Shown here: in pieces, positions 38,841 to 50,865 of the stretch
Position numbering within the stretch: position 1 is the first letter of the stretch
Layout of the letters: every line of letters begins with the position of its first letter
NCBI GenBank assembly: GCA_037976565.1
Contig: CP137685.1
Location: 23,701,195-23,765,194 of the forward strand
Source of the DNA: Mesocentrotus franciscanus
Lineage: Eukaryota > Echinodermata > Echinoidea > Camarodonta > Strongylocentrotidae
Length of the DNA stretch: 64,000 bases
Direction: 5' to 3'
The notes under the pieces: model-generated
What the model was told of the DNA's origin: nothing
The model's input: the letters and a program-made list of their open reading frames with translations, nothing else
Databases searched by the model: none
Translations under genes and position numbers: made by a program

Positions 38841-39333
38841 AGGAACTAAGAGTATATCATTCTAGGTCTGTACCATCTGCAAAGGTGGTATCTCAAGTCT
38901 TGGGGTATAACAAAAATCCAGTACAAGTCAGAGTATTTGGTATACATGTACATGTATCATAAATTCCTTGCAGTTACAAAGTGCTTCATGTTGAAATTGA
39001 TATTCAGGGTAGCCTTTCCTCCTAGTACTGGAGGGGTCTCAAGTCAATTTTGAAAGTCAAGTCACTGTTCTGTCACCCGAGGCTTACTACTACTAAATAT
39101 TATTAAAAAAAAATACCAGTAAGTTGTATTTTTTCAATCTTGGTCTGTGAATGGCAAAGGGTAGGTGAGGGGAACATTACTTAAATATGTAGGTCAGTTG
39201 CTGGATACTTCATTTTAGGTATATATACTATTCATATATTTTTTAAGGGTCATGTCACTAAATGCAATAGGAACATTGACCGCAAGTTATACCAAAATTT
39301 GATACATTGAGTGAAATATGATTTCCCCCAGTA

Positions 39334-39547
39334 GACCGGTTTACTAACATTAAAATTTATGGATGTTTCTTTCCTGGGGACCTGGTGAAGAGTTATTCCA
39401 TTAACCTGCTATCAATGGATGAACTAAAATACTTGGAATCCAGGCTGCATACATTACTTGTTGCTATGACAGGCAACCTTTCCTATTGTCTTGAACAACC
39501 CTTGTTTAAAAAGTATGCATACATTTAATTATGTTAGTAAACCGGCC
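39334..39547. mobile_element. TA-flanked MITE (GACCGGTTTACTAACAT ends), COX18 3' region
   Basis: A 214-bp element with ends GACCGGTTTACTAACAT and GGCCGGTTTACTAACAT read inward, and TA on both sides. It probably lies in the COX18 3' untranslated region. Confidence 0.7.
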
Positions 39548-40020
39548 TATTAGAATTGTATCCAATTACAGTCTCTGCCATTCATGTGCATTTGCTAATT
39601 GGTGCCGCCATTTTGGGTATTGCTGTGGTTTGTTTTGAGAAGCCAGCAGAAGTATTGATAACGAGAATTGAAGTTCTATAATGATATCTAAACTTGAGAG
39701 CATCGACTTACATTAGTTAAAATGGACCTGACACGAACATTGAAACTTGAAACATTTGCTTAGAGAACCAATTCTGAATTAACTTTGCTAGAGTTACAGA
39801 TCAAATCAAAGAAAAAGTATATGGAAAAGGTACCGTATATGGTATGTGGAAAGTCATGTGTTATAGTTTGCAGGCAATATGTTGAATTTCTCTTTCATAG
39901 AATTATCACATTATTTGTTTCAATAGGTAAATACTGTCCATGACAATTTTTGATTGATTGCATGTTAAAGCCCCCAAAATGGTAAATAAGATTTTTCTTT
40001 GAGAGAGAGTCTATATTATA

Positions 40021-40176
40021 CAGTCAAACCTGTCTATCGGAACCGCCCAAGGGAAACACAAAAAGTGGGTTTTGTGGACAGGTTCCTTTGGTACATGTTT
40101 CAATGAGAAACCATTTTCAAGGGAAACAAAAAATGTGGTCTTTGTAGACAGGTGGTCACTAAAGCAGGTTTGAATG
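40021..40176. mobile_element. TA-flanked MITE family C, copy 2
   Basis: A 156-bp element with ends CAGTCAAACCTGTCTA and CATTCAAACCTGC read inward, with TA on both sides. It lies in the probable 3' untranslated region of COX18. Confidence 0.8.
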
Positions 40177-40366
40177 TACATACATGTTTTTGCAATGAGG
40201 GGGTGAAAATATTTAGACTTTCAAAGCCTAGCAATATGTTGATTACCGTATTTTCATCAGAATTATGGTATATAATTTTCTATGAGCTGCAAAATAGGAC
40301 ATATTACCATGCTTATAAATGAAGGCTACCAAGCCATTATCAGACACTGTTCTTATTATATGATGA

Positions 40367-40372
40367 AATAAA
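40367..40372 (+). terminator. Candidate polyadenylation signal of COX18
   Basis: AATAAA lies about 1.5 kb after the COX18 stop codon. If it is used, the 3' untranslated region contains the two MITEs at 39334-39547 and 40021-40176. Earlier or variant signals are possible. Confidence 0.3.
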
Positions 40373-40734
40373 AGAAATGTAATGAATACATTAAAATGTT
40401 CAGAATTATAATTTCTCTTTGTGTTATATAATTGGGGTTTCTTTTAGTGGCTCCATGTGATATCGTGTGTAACATAATACAAATAAATGTAAATTTGATA
40501 TTTAAATGAGGACAGTAAAGCCTCGTTCAGATATGACCAGCAAAACCGTGGTGTTTTTAAAAAAGATGACGACGTAAGGTGTAATATGCCTCGCGTTTCT
40601 GTATCTTATAACACAGGGCTCAGTGAATACACGCACGACCAGTGTTGCACTGGCGATTCAATCTCATCATATCTGAACGAGCCTTTAATAGGCATGATGA
40701 AGATTGAGAGAAACCATTGAAGAGAGAGGATGGT

Positions 40735-41453
40735 AGAGATTTAGAGAGAGAAGAGATGAGTAGAGAGAGAGAGAGAGATATAGGGGGTTAGAGAGAGAAG
40801 AGATGAGTAGAGAGAGAGAGAGAGAGATAGGGGGTTAGAGAGAAGAGATGAGTAGAGAGAGAGAGATAGGGGGGTTAGAGAGAAAGGAGATGAGTAGAGA
40901 GAGAGGGGGGGTAGAGAGAGAAGAGATGAGTAGAGAGAGAGAGAGAGAAGAGATGAGTAGAGAGAGAGAGAGATAGGGGTTAGAGAGAGAGAAGAGATGA
41001 GTAGAGAGAGAGAGAAGAGATGAGTAGAGAGAGAGAAGAGATGAGTAGAGAGAGAGAGATAGGGGGGTTAGAGAGAGAAGAGATGAGTAGAGAGAGAGAG
41101 AGAAGAGATGAGTAGAGAGAGAGGGAGAGAGAGATAGGGGTTAGAGAGAAAGGAGATGAGTAGAGAGAGAGAGAGAGAGAGGGGGTAGCAAGAAATGAGA
41201 AGAGTAGAGAGAGAGGGGTTAGAGAGAGGGGTAGAGAGAGAAGAGATGAGTAGAGAGAGAGAGAGAAAGAGATAGGGGGGTTAGAGAGAAAGAAGATGAG
41301 TAGAGAGAGAGAGAGAGGGGTGGGGGTGAAGGAGAAATGAGAAGAGTAGAGAGAGGGGTTAGAGAGAGGGGGTAGAGAGAAAAGAGACGAGTAGAGACAG
41401 AGAGGGGAAAGGAGAGAGAGAGGGGAATGAGAGACAGAGAGAGACAGGGAAGG

Positions 41454-41494
<41 letters not shown>

Positions 41495-41510
41495 CTGAGA
41501 AAAGGGAAGA
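40735..41510. repeat. GA-based minisatellite with GATGAGTAGAGAG unit
   Basis: About 0.78 kb of (GA)n punctuated by GAGATGAGTAGAGAG and TAGGGGGTTAGAGAG blocks. The composite unit is about 20-47 bp and recurs around 14 times. Confidence 0.9.
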
Positions 41511-41585
41511 GAGAGTAATAAGCCTAGGAATGGGAGGATATTGGGAGGATGAGAGGGGATTGAGAATAGAGGAGGACGTCTTAAA

Positions 41586-41587
<2 letters not shown>

Positions 41588-41642
<55 letters not shown>
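41588..41642. repeat. TA dinucleotide microsatellite
   Basis: About 27 uninterrupted TA units between the GA minisatellite and a CT-rich stretch. Confidence 0.95.
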
Positions 41643-41645
<3 letters not shown>

Positions 41646-42349
41646 TCTCTCTCTTTACCCCTCTCCCCTCCCCCTTCTCTCTCTTTCTATCTACCTCTTT
41701 CTCCCTTCCCCCTTTTAAACTTCCGTTTCTTTCTCTCATTTTCATTTCTTTTCCTCACAACCAACGGTGGAAAACTTTCACACCTATTTTATGGTTGACA
41801 AAATATTAATTCTCTATTTTTTTAATCATTGTATTTGATAATCAAAAACAAACTTCAAAGTACAATGCAATTGAGCATGGAACATCATAATTTACTATGT
41901 ACACACAAAAGAAGTATACGTATTTAGCCGTGCACCGCAACAATCACTCAATGTAATTCCGAAAATAAATATTTGCATAAAAATGTACCGTTACATAATA
42001 TTTTGTGGTATAGGGATATTTTCCTTATATTCAAGCTTACTGTATGACAATAACATGTAATTTATTAATGCTTACTGATGGGGGCGTCTTTTGAAAAGAT
42101 TCAGGGGTTATTCACGGGTTGTCTATGATATAGGTATTTATAATCGTAGCAATAATTACGGCCTCACGGTCTTCTTTCGTGTCCATCATCTGATCTCAAA
42201 TGTTCTGCCAGGCTCTTGCACCCTGAAGAGCCTTCTCATTTGCTGCCATGCACTAGGTATACACATGCATTCATCGTTATATTACACGAGAGGCTAGGAT
42301 TTGCTGATGTGATATTTAGTGTTCCAATACTATATAGAATGCTAAGTTT

Positions 42350-42466
42350 TAATTCTGGGGCCGGGTTTACACTCACAGATTCGTGTCACAGTTGCTACGC
42401 TCCTTGATACCCGGCCTCTCCTCCCCTCCTTCCCCTTTCCCGGTCATGACAGGAGATCGCCACCCC
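42350..42466. mobile_element. hAT-like right-end fragment
   Basis: CCCGGTCATGACAGGAGATC followed by GCCACCCCTG matches the right end of the element at 29049-29995. No left end was found. Confidence 0.4.
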
Positions 42467-42555
42467 TGCACTATAGTATATAAAACATCTTAAAAACTCT
42501 ACTAACTCCAGATATACTTATACAAAATGAATCGTGAATCATGTGCCATTTAAAT

Positions 42556-42582
42556 GATGATGATGATGATGATGATGATGAT
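42556..42582. repeat. GAT microsatellite
   Basis: Nine GAT units. Confidence 0.9.
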
Positions 42583-42982
42583 GTCCGCCGGTGTCCGCCT
42601 CTAGAGGGCGCTCATTGTGTTTGCTCTACAATGTCTCACAAATTCAACGTTCTTACTCAGTGTTTGAAATTGAGATTATTGTCCATTAGTCTTTGTCGTC
42701 ATTATTATTTCTTGAAATGATGTCGTAGCTGGGAGCAGGAAAGGCTTGATCAGGGATGAAATGAATGTTGACAAATATTCTGCACTCCTGATAGATTGCG
42801 GTATAGGCTCTGTCACCCAAACTAGCTGGGTGATGCTTTATCAGGAGCTCTGGGATGTATGGGTCTACACTATCAAGTGCTTTGAACATTAAAACTCCAA
42901 GTGTGAAGAAGATCCTCTGATTGACAGACAGCCAGTGAAGATCTGATAAAACTGCATTGATGTGAACTCTCTTCCTTTTTAA

Positions 42983-43369
42983 AGAGAAGGTTGAGTTCTG
43001 GGAAGAGGTGAAAAATAATTTGTGAGTGTTATCATTGTATTATGCAAGTGTGGAAGAACATCAGATAAAAAATGTTCCCTGAAGAGCATTATGGCTCTTA
43101 AAATGCCTTAATATTCTAACGTAACATCATAACAATCGGGACGGATTTTTATGCCACATGTTCGTGTAGTCCCATATACATCTTTCTGTGTACAGTGCTT
43201 GTAACTTTACCAAGACTGGGCCAAATTTCTTATCATTTTGACGATTCCAGAACCTTGCAGTACACACCAATACCCGGCAATACTTATATGCTAGATGATC
43301 AATCTTTTCTGATCGATTCCACAACGTTTCTTTCACAATGCAATCGCATGACCAGAACTCAACTTTATC
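42983..43369. mobile_element. TTAA-flanked MITE family B, copy 3
   Basis: A 387-bp copy with TTAA at 42979-42982 and 43370-43373. It lies just beyond the 3' end of the NLR gene. Confidence 0.85.
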
Positions 43370-43945
43370 TTAAAGACCGTCGAGCCTTGCAGTCATAAAT
43401 ACATTGACTCTGCCGTGAAATTGCCGTGATTGTGAAAACAAAAATTTAAAGCAAGTCATAGATTCTTAAAAGGTGAAAAGGCTATAACGGCCGCAATGAA
43501 ATTTGACAAATTATCATTGATCATGTCAATTGCTCTCAAAGATCACTCAAACCCAGATACGGAGAAATGTCTCCTCAGCGTTCCGTACGTGGCGACGAAC
43601 TTCTTCTTCTTCCGGAATGCATGCCTTGGAAAACCTAGCGGTTGATGAGAAAGGGAGATCGAGAAAGATTTGTTTAAACTTTTTTAAAGAAAGGGATTGA
43701 AGCTGGGAGTATAAACACTAAAACAAAAGAAAGAAGATAAATAAAGCCATCTGGTCTACATAACAGTCTACTATATATTTTGAAAGTCGTGTTGAAAATT
43801 TACACAGGATAAGGTCGAGCAGTAGATGATGAACAAAGCAAAATAAAGTTTTGCTCGTATAAACACAAAATGAAAAGGTTAAATCAGAACTTTGTACTTA
43901 TGAGATCTTTCACAAATTTGAAAGGGCCGAGATCGGTATACCACA

Positions 43946-43951
43946 TTTATT
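43946..43951 (-). terminator. Candidate polyadenylation signal of the NLR gene
   Basis: AATAAA on the minus strand lies about 235 bases after the NLR stop codon at 44184-44186. A second overlapping candidate, 43973-43978, lies slightly nearer. The distance is normal for a 3' untranslated region. Confidence 0.4.
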
Positions 43952-44183
43952 TTAAAAGTTAAATGGCAATTATTTATTTCAATATTGGTTGCACGAATCT
44001 TAAGTAATACAGCAAGATGTTACATTTTTGGAGCCAGTGGCTATAATGACGTATTGAAAATTAAGAAACTTTTGAATTTCTGTAACAATTACCTTAGCGT
44101 TTGCAGACCTGCTTTGGTTGCTTCTGAACTCTTTTTCAACAGGTTGACAAAGCTGTCTGGTCCATAGGTGGTGTAGAGGATGC

Positions 44184-47100
44184 TCAAAACCTCAAAGAAG
44201 GAGTCTCTAGGATAGCTTTCGAGAAGAGATCAGCAACTTCACACGAGACCTTTCCTGTTTTCTCGACATGTGGCTTGGTCTTGTCTGGGGGTGTGCTTGA
44301 TATCCTCAAGTCTTCTAGATTGGGCATGACTCGAAGGATTCCTGTAGCACACGCGATGACCTTCTCTGGGACTGGTGAATGGATGAGATGAAGTTCCTTC
44401 AAACGAGCAAGGGTATCCACCTTCGTCTGGAGATGATTGAGGGCTTTCTCTGTGACGTGATGCAGAGAGATCATAAGTCTATCCAGTTGTGGACAATGCT
44501 GTACTCCGTCTAGTATGCTGATAATGGAGGTGTCATCTGAGCAGGTATTGCACACAATGTCCAGTGTAGAAAGTGAAGGGAAGTGCTTGAGAAGGTATCC
44601 AAGTTGTTCAATGCTCTCTGAATCCATATCAGCCTTCTGTAGAACAAGCACCTCGAGATTCTCCATCGTGGGACGCTCTTGAAAGGCGTTTAGAAAGTAA
44701 GGTCCTACTTCATTTCCTGACAACTTCAGGTAAGTCAGGTTAGATTGGCAGGAAAGGCCAGGTACGAGCTTTGCAAGGTTCTCATCGCTTATGTCATTCA
44801 TGCTGAGGGTCAATCTCTTTAGGGACGTAAAGGATGGATTTGTGAACATCCTGAACAACTTTTCCCAGTCTGCAGGATCGGCTTTGACCCCATTTAGAAT
44901 GAGCTCTTCGACAGGACAGCGCCCCAGCCCGTCAATGACAGGTCCTAACTTACATTCGCTCATCTGCATCTGATTGACCTGTTCCCATAGGGGCAACACT
45001 GCAAGGAAAGTATCATCAGGACGCTGTAGGAGGTACTTTGGCATTTCTCTTCCTTTGGTTACTCCTTCTCTTAACTTCTCTCTTCTCTTTTCTTCCGTCA
45101 GGGGTTCCTCACTCTGTTTCTTTCTCCTTCGCCACTTCCTCTTCATTGTATCCGACACATCGTTCTCCAAGCCAGGGAACGTGTCGAGGAATTCCCGGAA
45201 CTCTGAACTAGAGTTCAGGTGCAGACGAATGAGCTCGAGCGACTTGATGGAGATTCCCCTGCCGTGCTGGAGAAAATACCCGAGTGACTTTGTGACGTAG
45301 CCAGAGATTCCGACAAGTCGGAGACGACTGCAACCAGACATGAATGGAGCCAGTACATCATTTAATTCACCTTTGCTCTGGCTTTCAAAGTTAAGCTGTA
45401 GACAAAACTCAATGAGTTTCTGGACACGGTGACACTCTGCGTAGCGCAACTTTCCATTCATGAAGAGTTTGATGTTTTCCTCTTCCGAATTCATGAGACT
45501 TACAACGTGGTTGATGATGGTACGAGCTGCCCCCACATTCGTACCGCTTGCAAACATGAGGACATTTCCAAGATCTGTGGCACGTTGAAGGGTTCTGATA
45601 TCCTCAACACACTTCTTGAAGAAACATAGCTCCTCCTTCTTCCCGGTAGAGAGATGAGCAAGGTAACTGCCAGCAAGTTTCTCTTGAATTATTTTGAGGA
45701 CGAAGGTAATGTTGTGAGAGTCAACTACTCCGTCTTCATTGTTTATTTGTAGATCTTTGTAGAGTGTTGGCCTATACTCTGCTTCTTCATCTCGGACCAG
45801 GATACCAACCTTACAACCCATGGCAACGACTTCTCTTGCACCTGACTTACAATCTTTGAAGTCTTTCAGGCTGAAGATCAGCTCTTCTTCAACGGATCTG
45901 ACGAAGCCCTGTAATGCTACCTTTCCAAGCTGAAGAATCAGGTCGACTTCATCAATCTGACTTGATTGAAAGACTTCATCTCCAGTTTCGTCTTCAATTT
46001 TATTCATGAAGTCGCCTCTTGTGACAGATGTCCCCGCTGTCGCATCTAATTCAGTAGAATCCAGTCCGGACATCTGTTCTTTGGATTCCGGATGATACTT
46101 CAGGAGACACTTAACGAGCTTGTCGAAGAGCGAGCTGATCGTGTTCATATCTTTGAAGTCCTTTCCATTGGTCAGTTTTGTCAACTGGCAGAAAGCGCAA
46201 CACATCAGAGGTAGGAAAGCCAGTTCTGTTTTCAGATGGTTCTCTTCGAGGTAGGCAAGTAGTTTCTCTCCAAGTTCTGGCCGATGTTTGAAAATCTTCT
46301 TGACATATGCATCGATGTCTTGTGATGAAAACCCTGTGATCTGTAAGTGTCGGTATTTGTCGGTGATGTGGTCTTCCAGCTTTATGAAGTCTCCCACTCT
46401 GCCAGGGCGAGTTGTGATCAAGATTTGAACAAAGGGTAGGTATTCTTTCCTCAACATCTTCACGATGTTCCCACAGTTCTTCTGATCCAACCCTTTGCCT
46501 TTGAACTCGTCATAGCCATCTAGCAGAACCACAACACGTTTCTGGTTCTTTTCAGCGAACTCTTCAATGAACTGCGGTGTGAAGTCTTTCTTAGGCAGGA
46601 GCTGGTCGACTACAGCAGCTCCAAAGTTGCTTGTGTGGTCTACCTTCTTCAGCTGCAAGAGGAAAACAGCTATAGCATCTTTCACGGGGCTTGTCCTACC
46701 CTCTGCCCAGTCACTTGACAGCTTCAACAAGAAAGTTGTCTTTCCGCTGCCTGTTCTTCCTCTAGCTACAACTCGAGTAGATGATGTTGCTAGTGTCTCC
46801 TCGCATCCATCGATTTCATTGTCGTTTCCTTTAACTGCTTTTACATCGTTGAATAAGTCTTTTAAATCGAGTCGGTAATGAATTGGAAGATCTGGACTAT
46901 CGATGTCCACAAGAAGTTCCAAATTGGTGTAGACCATGCTCAGGTCTACTGTCACGATCTTGCCAAACTTGCCAGCCCAAGGGACCATGGGAATTTTGTT
47001 TCTGTTCTTGTAGTGATATTTGAAGTGTTCTACCATTTGTGTCTCTTTGGTATCAAGGGCCGTTGGTGAGGCAGCGTCCGACTCGATTTCACTGGGAAAG

Positions 47101-49754
47101 AGAGCTATGTAGGAAAATAAGAGGTAGGGAAAACACACGGTTGATTAAAGCAGAATCTTGCTTGTTTTACTCCTTCCTCAACCCTCTCTTATTCAAAATA
47201 ACACTTATACACAGAATACGTTATGGCGAATGTTTTTAATAATAAAAAAATCTGTATTTATTTCCTCAATAAACTCATTTCCCCAAAGTAATATAATTCG
47301 TAATATTCAATGTCATATGCCATGCGTTGGTAAAATGTGTACATCTTTACACTAATCTCACAAAGAAATTTTGAATTTTATAAGCCTTCGATCACCACAT
47401 AGTGTTCGCAGGGTGACGTTAGGTCTCCCCTTTTCTTGTTTGCATATGCGTTAATGAATTTTGTATTAGCATATAGGAGTCATAGCGGTGACCATAATAT
47501 TATACAGATATTGACTGGCAGGGGGTGTAATATAAAATTTTCGGACCGATGAAGGCAGTTATGTTTTCCCAAGTGGTTCTATTTTCCCAAAGCGCGCGGC
47601 GCTGAGGGAAAATATTGGCACGAGGGAAAATATAACTCCCTTCAGGTCCGAAGAATGTTATATACCCCTACCAGTCAATATATGTTATATTAGATAGCCT
47701 TGGTTTGAAAATTTAGGGGGGGTCCAATTTTTTGTCCCGAAAATGTTTCCATTTTTTTAGACAAAGTTTTAGAAAAAAATTGTGAGAAAAAAAAATATTT
47801 CGAGATAATTCTAGAAAAAATAATGTATTTAAAATTAAAAAAATATGAAAAAAAACAAAAAATTTTTGGGAAAAAAAAAATTCTTATAAGAAAAAGCATA
47901 TTTTGGGAAAAAAAGATGGAAAAAATAATTACAAGGGAAAAAAGATAATTCGAGAAAAAAAGGGATTGACCCTTTGAATTGGTGTAATTTGTGTAATTGG
48001 TGACATACAGTCCTGATTCCTGAAGAGGGCGACATGCTTTTAAAAATATATTCATTTCACCAGCTGGTGAATATAACACTGGAAAGTGACCGGCCAGGAA
48101 AATATAACAATTACGATTCTCGCCACTGATATCACGTGACGAGCTCTAGACCAATCACATCTCGGTGTCTGTCTATTAAAGCTATCTAATATAACCATCT
48201 ACATGTCAATAAGAACCGCGAAAGTATATTCATATTAAAGAGGCATATATTTTTAATAAATTGTTTGAGCTATATCACACCTTCAAATAGAGGGCCATAT
48301 TCATCAGCCAGGTCCAAGCGCTGAGCGCTCCGCAATCCATGGACAAGTGTCTTCACCAGATCCTTGTTTCGAGTCATCTGCCGCCATTGAATCAGCATCT
48401 GGTACCCTCTTTCTTTTTGTTTCGGATAGTCCGACTCATAGTTTTGAAGATCTGGTTCCGGTAGGCCGAGTCTACGTCCGATGTCCTTCCAGCTACTGCC
48501 TAGCTCCGAGGACAAGTCTAGGAGAAGGTTGACTAGCGCTAGCTGTTCCTCGTCCGCCCCCTTTATGAGTTCATCTGTTTTCCCAAAACAAACAAATCAC
48601 GTGTTTAAAAGTTTTAAGAGTACAGGTATAAACTTGATTATGCTAATGAAATTGTACATAAAGGGAAACTCTGCTTTAACAAGTAAAATTAACTAAAAAA
48701 AACATCCGAAAACAAATAAATTAGGTTGTTCAGTGTACTAATCATACTAGTATGTTTGTGAATGATTACCCTAATATGAAATAAGCATGGTACAACCATT
48801 TCGTATGCTTTAAAAGGTGAACTTGATTCTATAATTTCACAAATACATTCACATTAGACCCCTATGAAGAGCAGCTGCATTCCTTCAACATTTTGTCCTG
48901 GTTGCCTCAATAACTCTTTGAATATCCTATATATATATATATATTATACCATCTTGCAAATAATCTCTATGTAACTACACTCTTTCCTATATAGTTCAAA
49001 TAATTTTTTCTTACCTCTTTTCGTGTAATGATTGTGACAATATGGTTAATTCTTGACAGATGAAGTTTATCTTCTCAAAACTTTATAGATCAATCTCTAT
49101 GACTCTTTAGATTTATCAATAAAGTACTGATATATACAATACATCATATTGCCACAGTCATTCCGGGAAAGAGGTAAGATCCGTAAGAAAAAGAATCATT
49201 TCAACTTTATGGGAAACGGTGTATGTTGTTGATCCGCATAGGCTATTCTATTTAACATACCTTCTAAACTCATGTGCAGCTGTTTTTTTAATTTCAATTC
49301 AATTTAACTCCGTTAGTTGTTTTTAATTGACAGCGATCATTCCTTCACCAAGGACACAAAACGGGACAAACGAGACGATTAATGTTGTTCAATTCTTGGT
49401 TTTATGTTCATTTAATTTCTTTAATTTCTTAAACGGTAAAATGTAATATTCAAGCGCAGTTGAACTAATACAAATGTTGGAACTATACTCAAAGAGAATG
49501 AAATGGGCTACAGTCAAACCTGTATATTAAGGCCACCAAGGGAAACAGACAAAGCGGCCACTATTGAGCGGGCAGGCTTTCTAGACAGGTTCTACGATAC
49601 ACCTCTCTCGAGGGAGATAAATGTATTGTTACTGCAGATAGGTGGCCCTTATAGAAAGGTGGCCACTAGGACAGGTTTGAATGTATTTCGGCTTCTTTAC
49701 TATACAAAGACTGACAGCGAACATGATTAGCTCACCTGTGCCACCCTCTGCCAT
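44184..49754 (-). CDS. Death-NACHT-LRR innate immune receptor (NLR), 3 coding exons
   Basis: Coding exons on the minus strand are 49736-49754 (six codons plus one base), 48281-48574 and 44184-47104. Introns are GT-AG and all junctions are phase 1, giving 1077 residues without a stop or frameshift. Residues about 20-100 form a Death domain (SSWKDIGRRLGLPEPDL at 33-49). Residues about 205-500 form a NACHT ATPase: Walker A GRTGSGKT (220-227, Lys226), Walker B VVVLLDGYDEF (295-305), sensor-like ITTRP (334-338). The last 250 residues hold leucine-rich repeats such as LTYLKLSGNEV. Such proteins are cytosolic pattern-recognition receptors that oligomerise on ligand binding and signal through Death-domain contacts; this organisation is greatly expanded in sea urchins. 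The ligand is unknown. Most of the protein lies in one 2.9-kb exon, as is common for these genes. The tiny first exon is inferred from its phase, the ATG and a good donor site. Confidence 0.9.
47508..47681. mobile_element. Palindromic element in NLR intron 2
   Basis: A 174-bp element with inverted arms of about 38 bp starting ATATTGACTGG at both ends and passing through TTCGGACC. It is adjacent to the element at 47684-48195. Confidence 0.65.
47684..48195. mobile_element. 512-bp element with perfect 15-bp inverted ends in NLR intron 2
   Basis: GTTATATTAGATAGC at 47684-47698 is exactly reverse-complemented at 48181-48195. The interior has a long A-rich stretch. Together with 47508-47681 it occupies more than half of the 1.2-kb intron. 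Confidence 0.6.
49511..49683. mobile_element. TA-flanked MITE family C, copy 3
   Basis: A 173-bp element with ends CAGTCAAACCTG and CATTCAAACCTG read inward, flanked by TA at 49509-49510 and 49684-49685. It sits in NLR intron 1, about 50 bp from the first exon's splice donor. Confidence 0.8.
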
Positions 49755-49783
49755 AGAGAAGAGCTTGAATGTCACGAGGTCAG

Positions 49784-49791
49784 TGACGTCA
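49784..49791. promoter_or_regulatory. Perfect CRE palindrome (TGACGTCA) 30 bp upstream of the NLR start codon
   Basis: TGACGTCA is the consensus CREB/ATF binding palindrome. It lies just upstream of the NLR ATG at 49754, in the likely 5' untranslated region or proximal promoter. A role in regulation is inferred only from the motif and its position. Confidence 0.35.
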
Positions 49792-49902
49792 TTATTACGC
49801 TGCTCCTAAAGTCATGAGGTCAACCACGAGTAGGTCCATGGATCAACCAATCATCGTCTCGATCTCATCTAAGAATGAAAAGAAGAGGTCAATGTTAGAA
49901 TG

Positions 49903-49909
49903 TTATATA
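49903..49909 (-). promoter_or_regulatory. Candidate TATA box of the NLR gene
   Basis: The minus strand reads TATATAA, within GGCTATATAACATT, about 150 bases upstream of the proposed NLR start codon. Transcription would then begin near 49875. Position and sequence fit a TATA box, but no transcript evidence is available and AT-rich DNA gives chance matches. Confidence 0.35.
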
Positions 49910-50865
49910 GCCTCAATTATGAATCAGAATAGAAAAAGGAGAGAGAGAGAGAGAGAGAAGGGGGGAATTGTGTGGAGCTGACCTGAGAGGGTATGTGTGT
50001 GTAATGAGATAGGTATATCGATCCTTGCGCTGATTCTAGATAATTATGACGTCTTAACAATGACTCAGTACTTCCTTGTTTTTGTTGTTTTTCTTTCCAT
50101 GATTTCATGCAGATTTTACGGCGAAATGTTAATCAATATGTTCAACACGTATCTTGTAAACATTTTAAGTTTATTTTCCCTAGTTCATCTGATTATAAAT
50201 TTTCTTTCGAAACAGTATTCAAGAAACTTCTCACGACAGACATGACGACATTCTGAGAAACAAACAAAATTGCCGCGGAGTGTTTTACAAAAATGATGAC
50301 TAATATAAAGCAATACAAAACAATTCAAAGTTCATCTCTAGCTGTGTATAAGGGTACATCACACAGTCCTTTCGTTTTTTAAGCCTGTCAAATGTTATGG
50401 TCATTCTATGGACCTATTAACTGCATGAAGTAAATTAGATGATCCGGGTCGTAATGATGTAAAGTGATGACAGTGGCAATTCTAGGGGGTGTGGTAGGGG
50501 AAGGGGGGGGGGGAGGGTGGCTCAAGGGGTCAAAATAGCATTCCTGACATTGCAACAATGACCACATTATTTTGATGCTTTGTCCCTATTGGTACAGTAG
50601 AGGCTCTTTCTCCTTGTCTGGGAGGACAAGCACTTTCAATATCCCTACAGGAAAATATAGGCTGGGGCTGTCGTGTCATTTCAATTAAAGACTACAACTT
50701 CAAGACAGTTGACACATGACCCGACAGCTAAGCTGGCCGCGGTCAGTCAGCTACACTCGGCCGTCAGATATTGATTAGAATTAACCTCGCGTACATCCTC
50801 TGTTGTCCTCATATGTTCAGTTTGTTTCTCATCGTCTTTTGCTCGTTTGGCATGGACATTTGACC

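Noticed and set aside
47105..47138. Extending the NLR protein N-terminally to a Met at 47138
   Set aside because: The extra codons cross a clear splice acceptor, and the Death-domain exon joins in the correct phase at 47104.
50467..50520. CAGTGGCAATTCTAGGGGG as the start of another hAT-like element
   Set aside because: No matching inverted end or flanking duplication was found downstream, so only a possible solo end.
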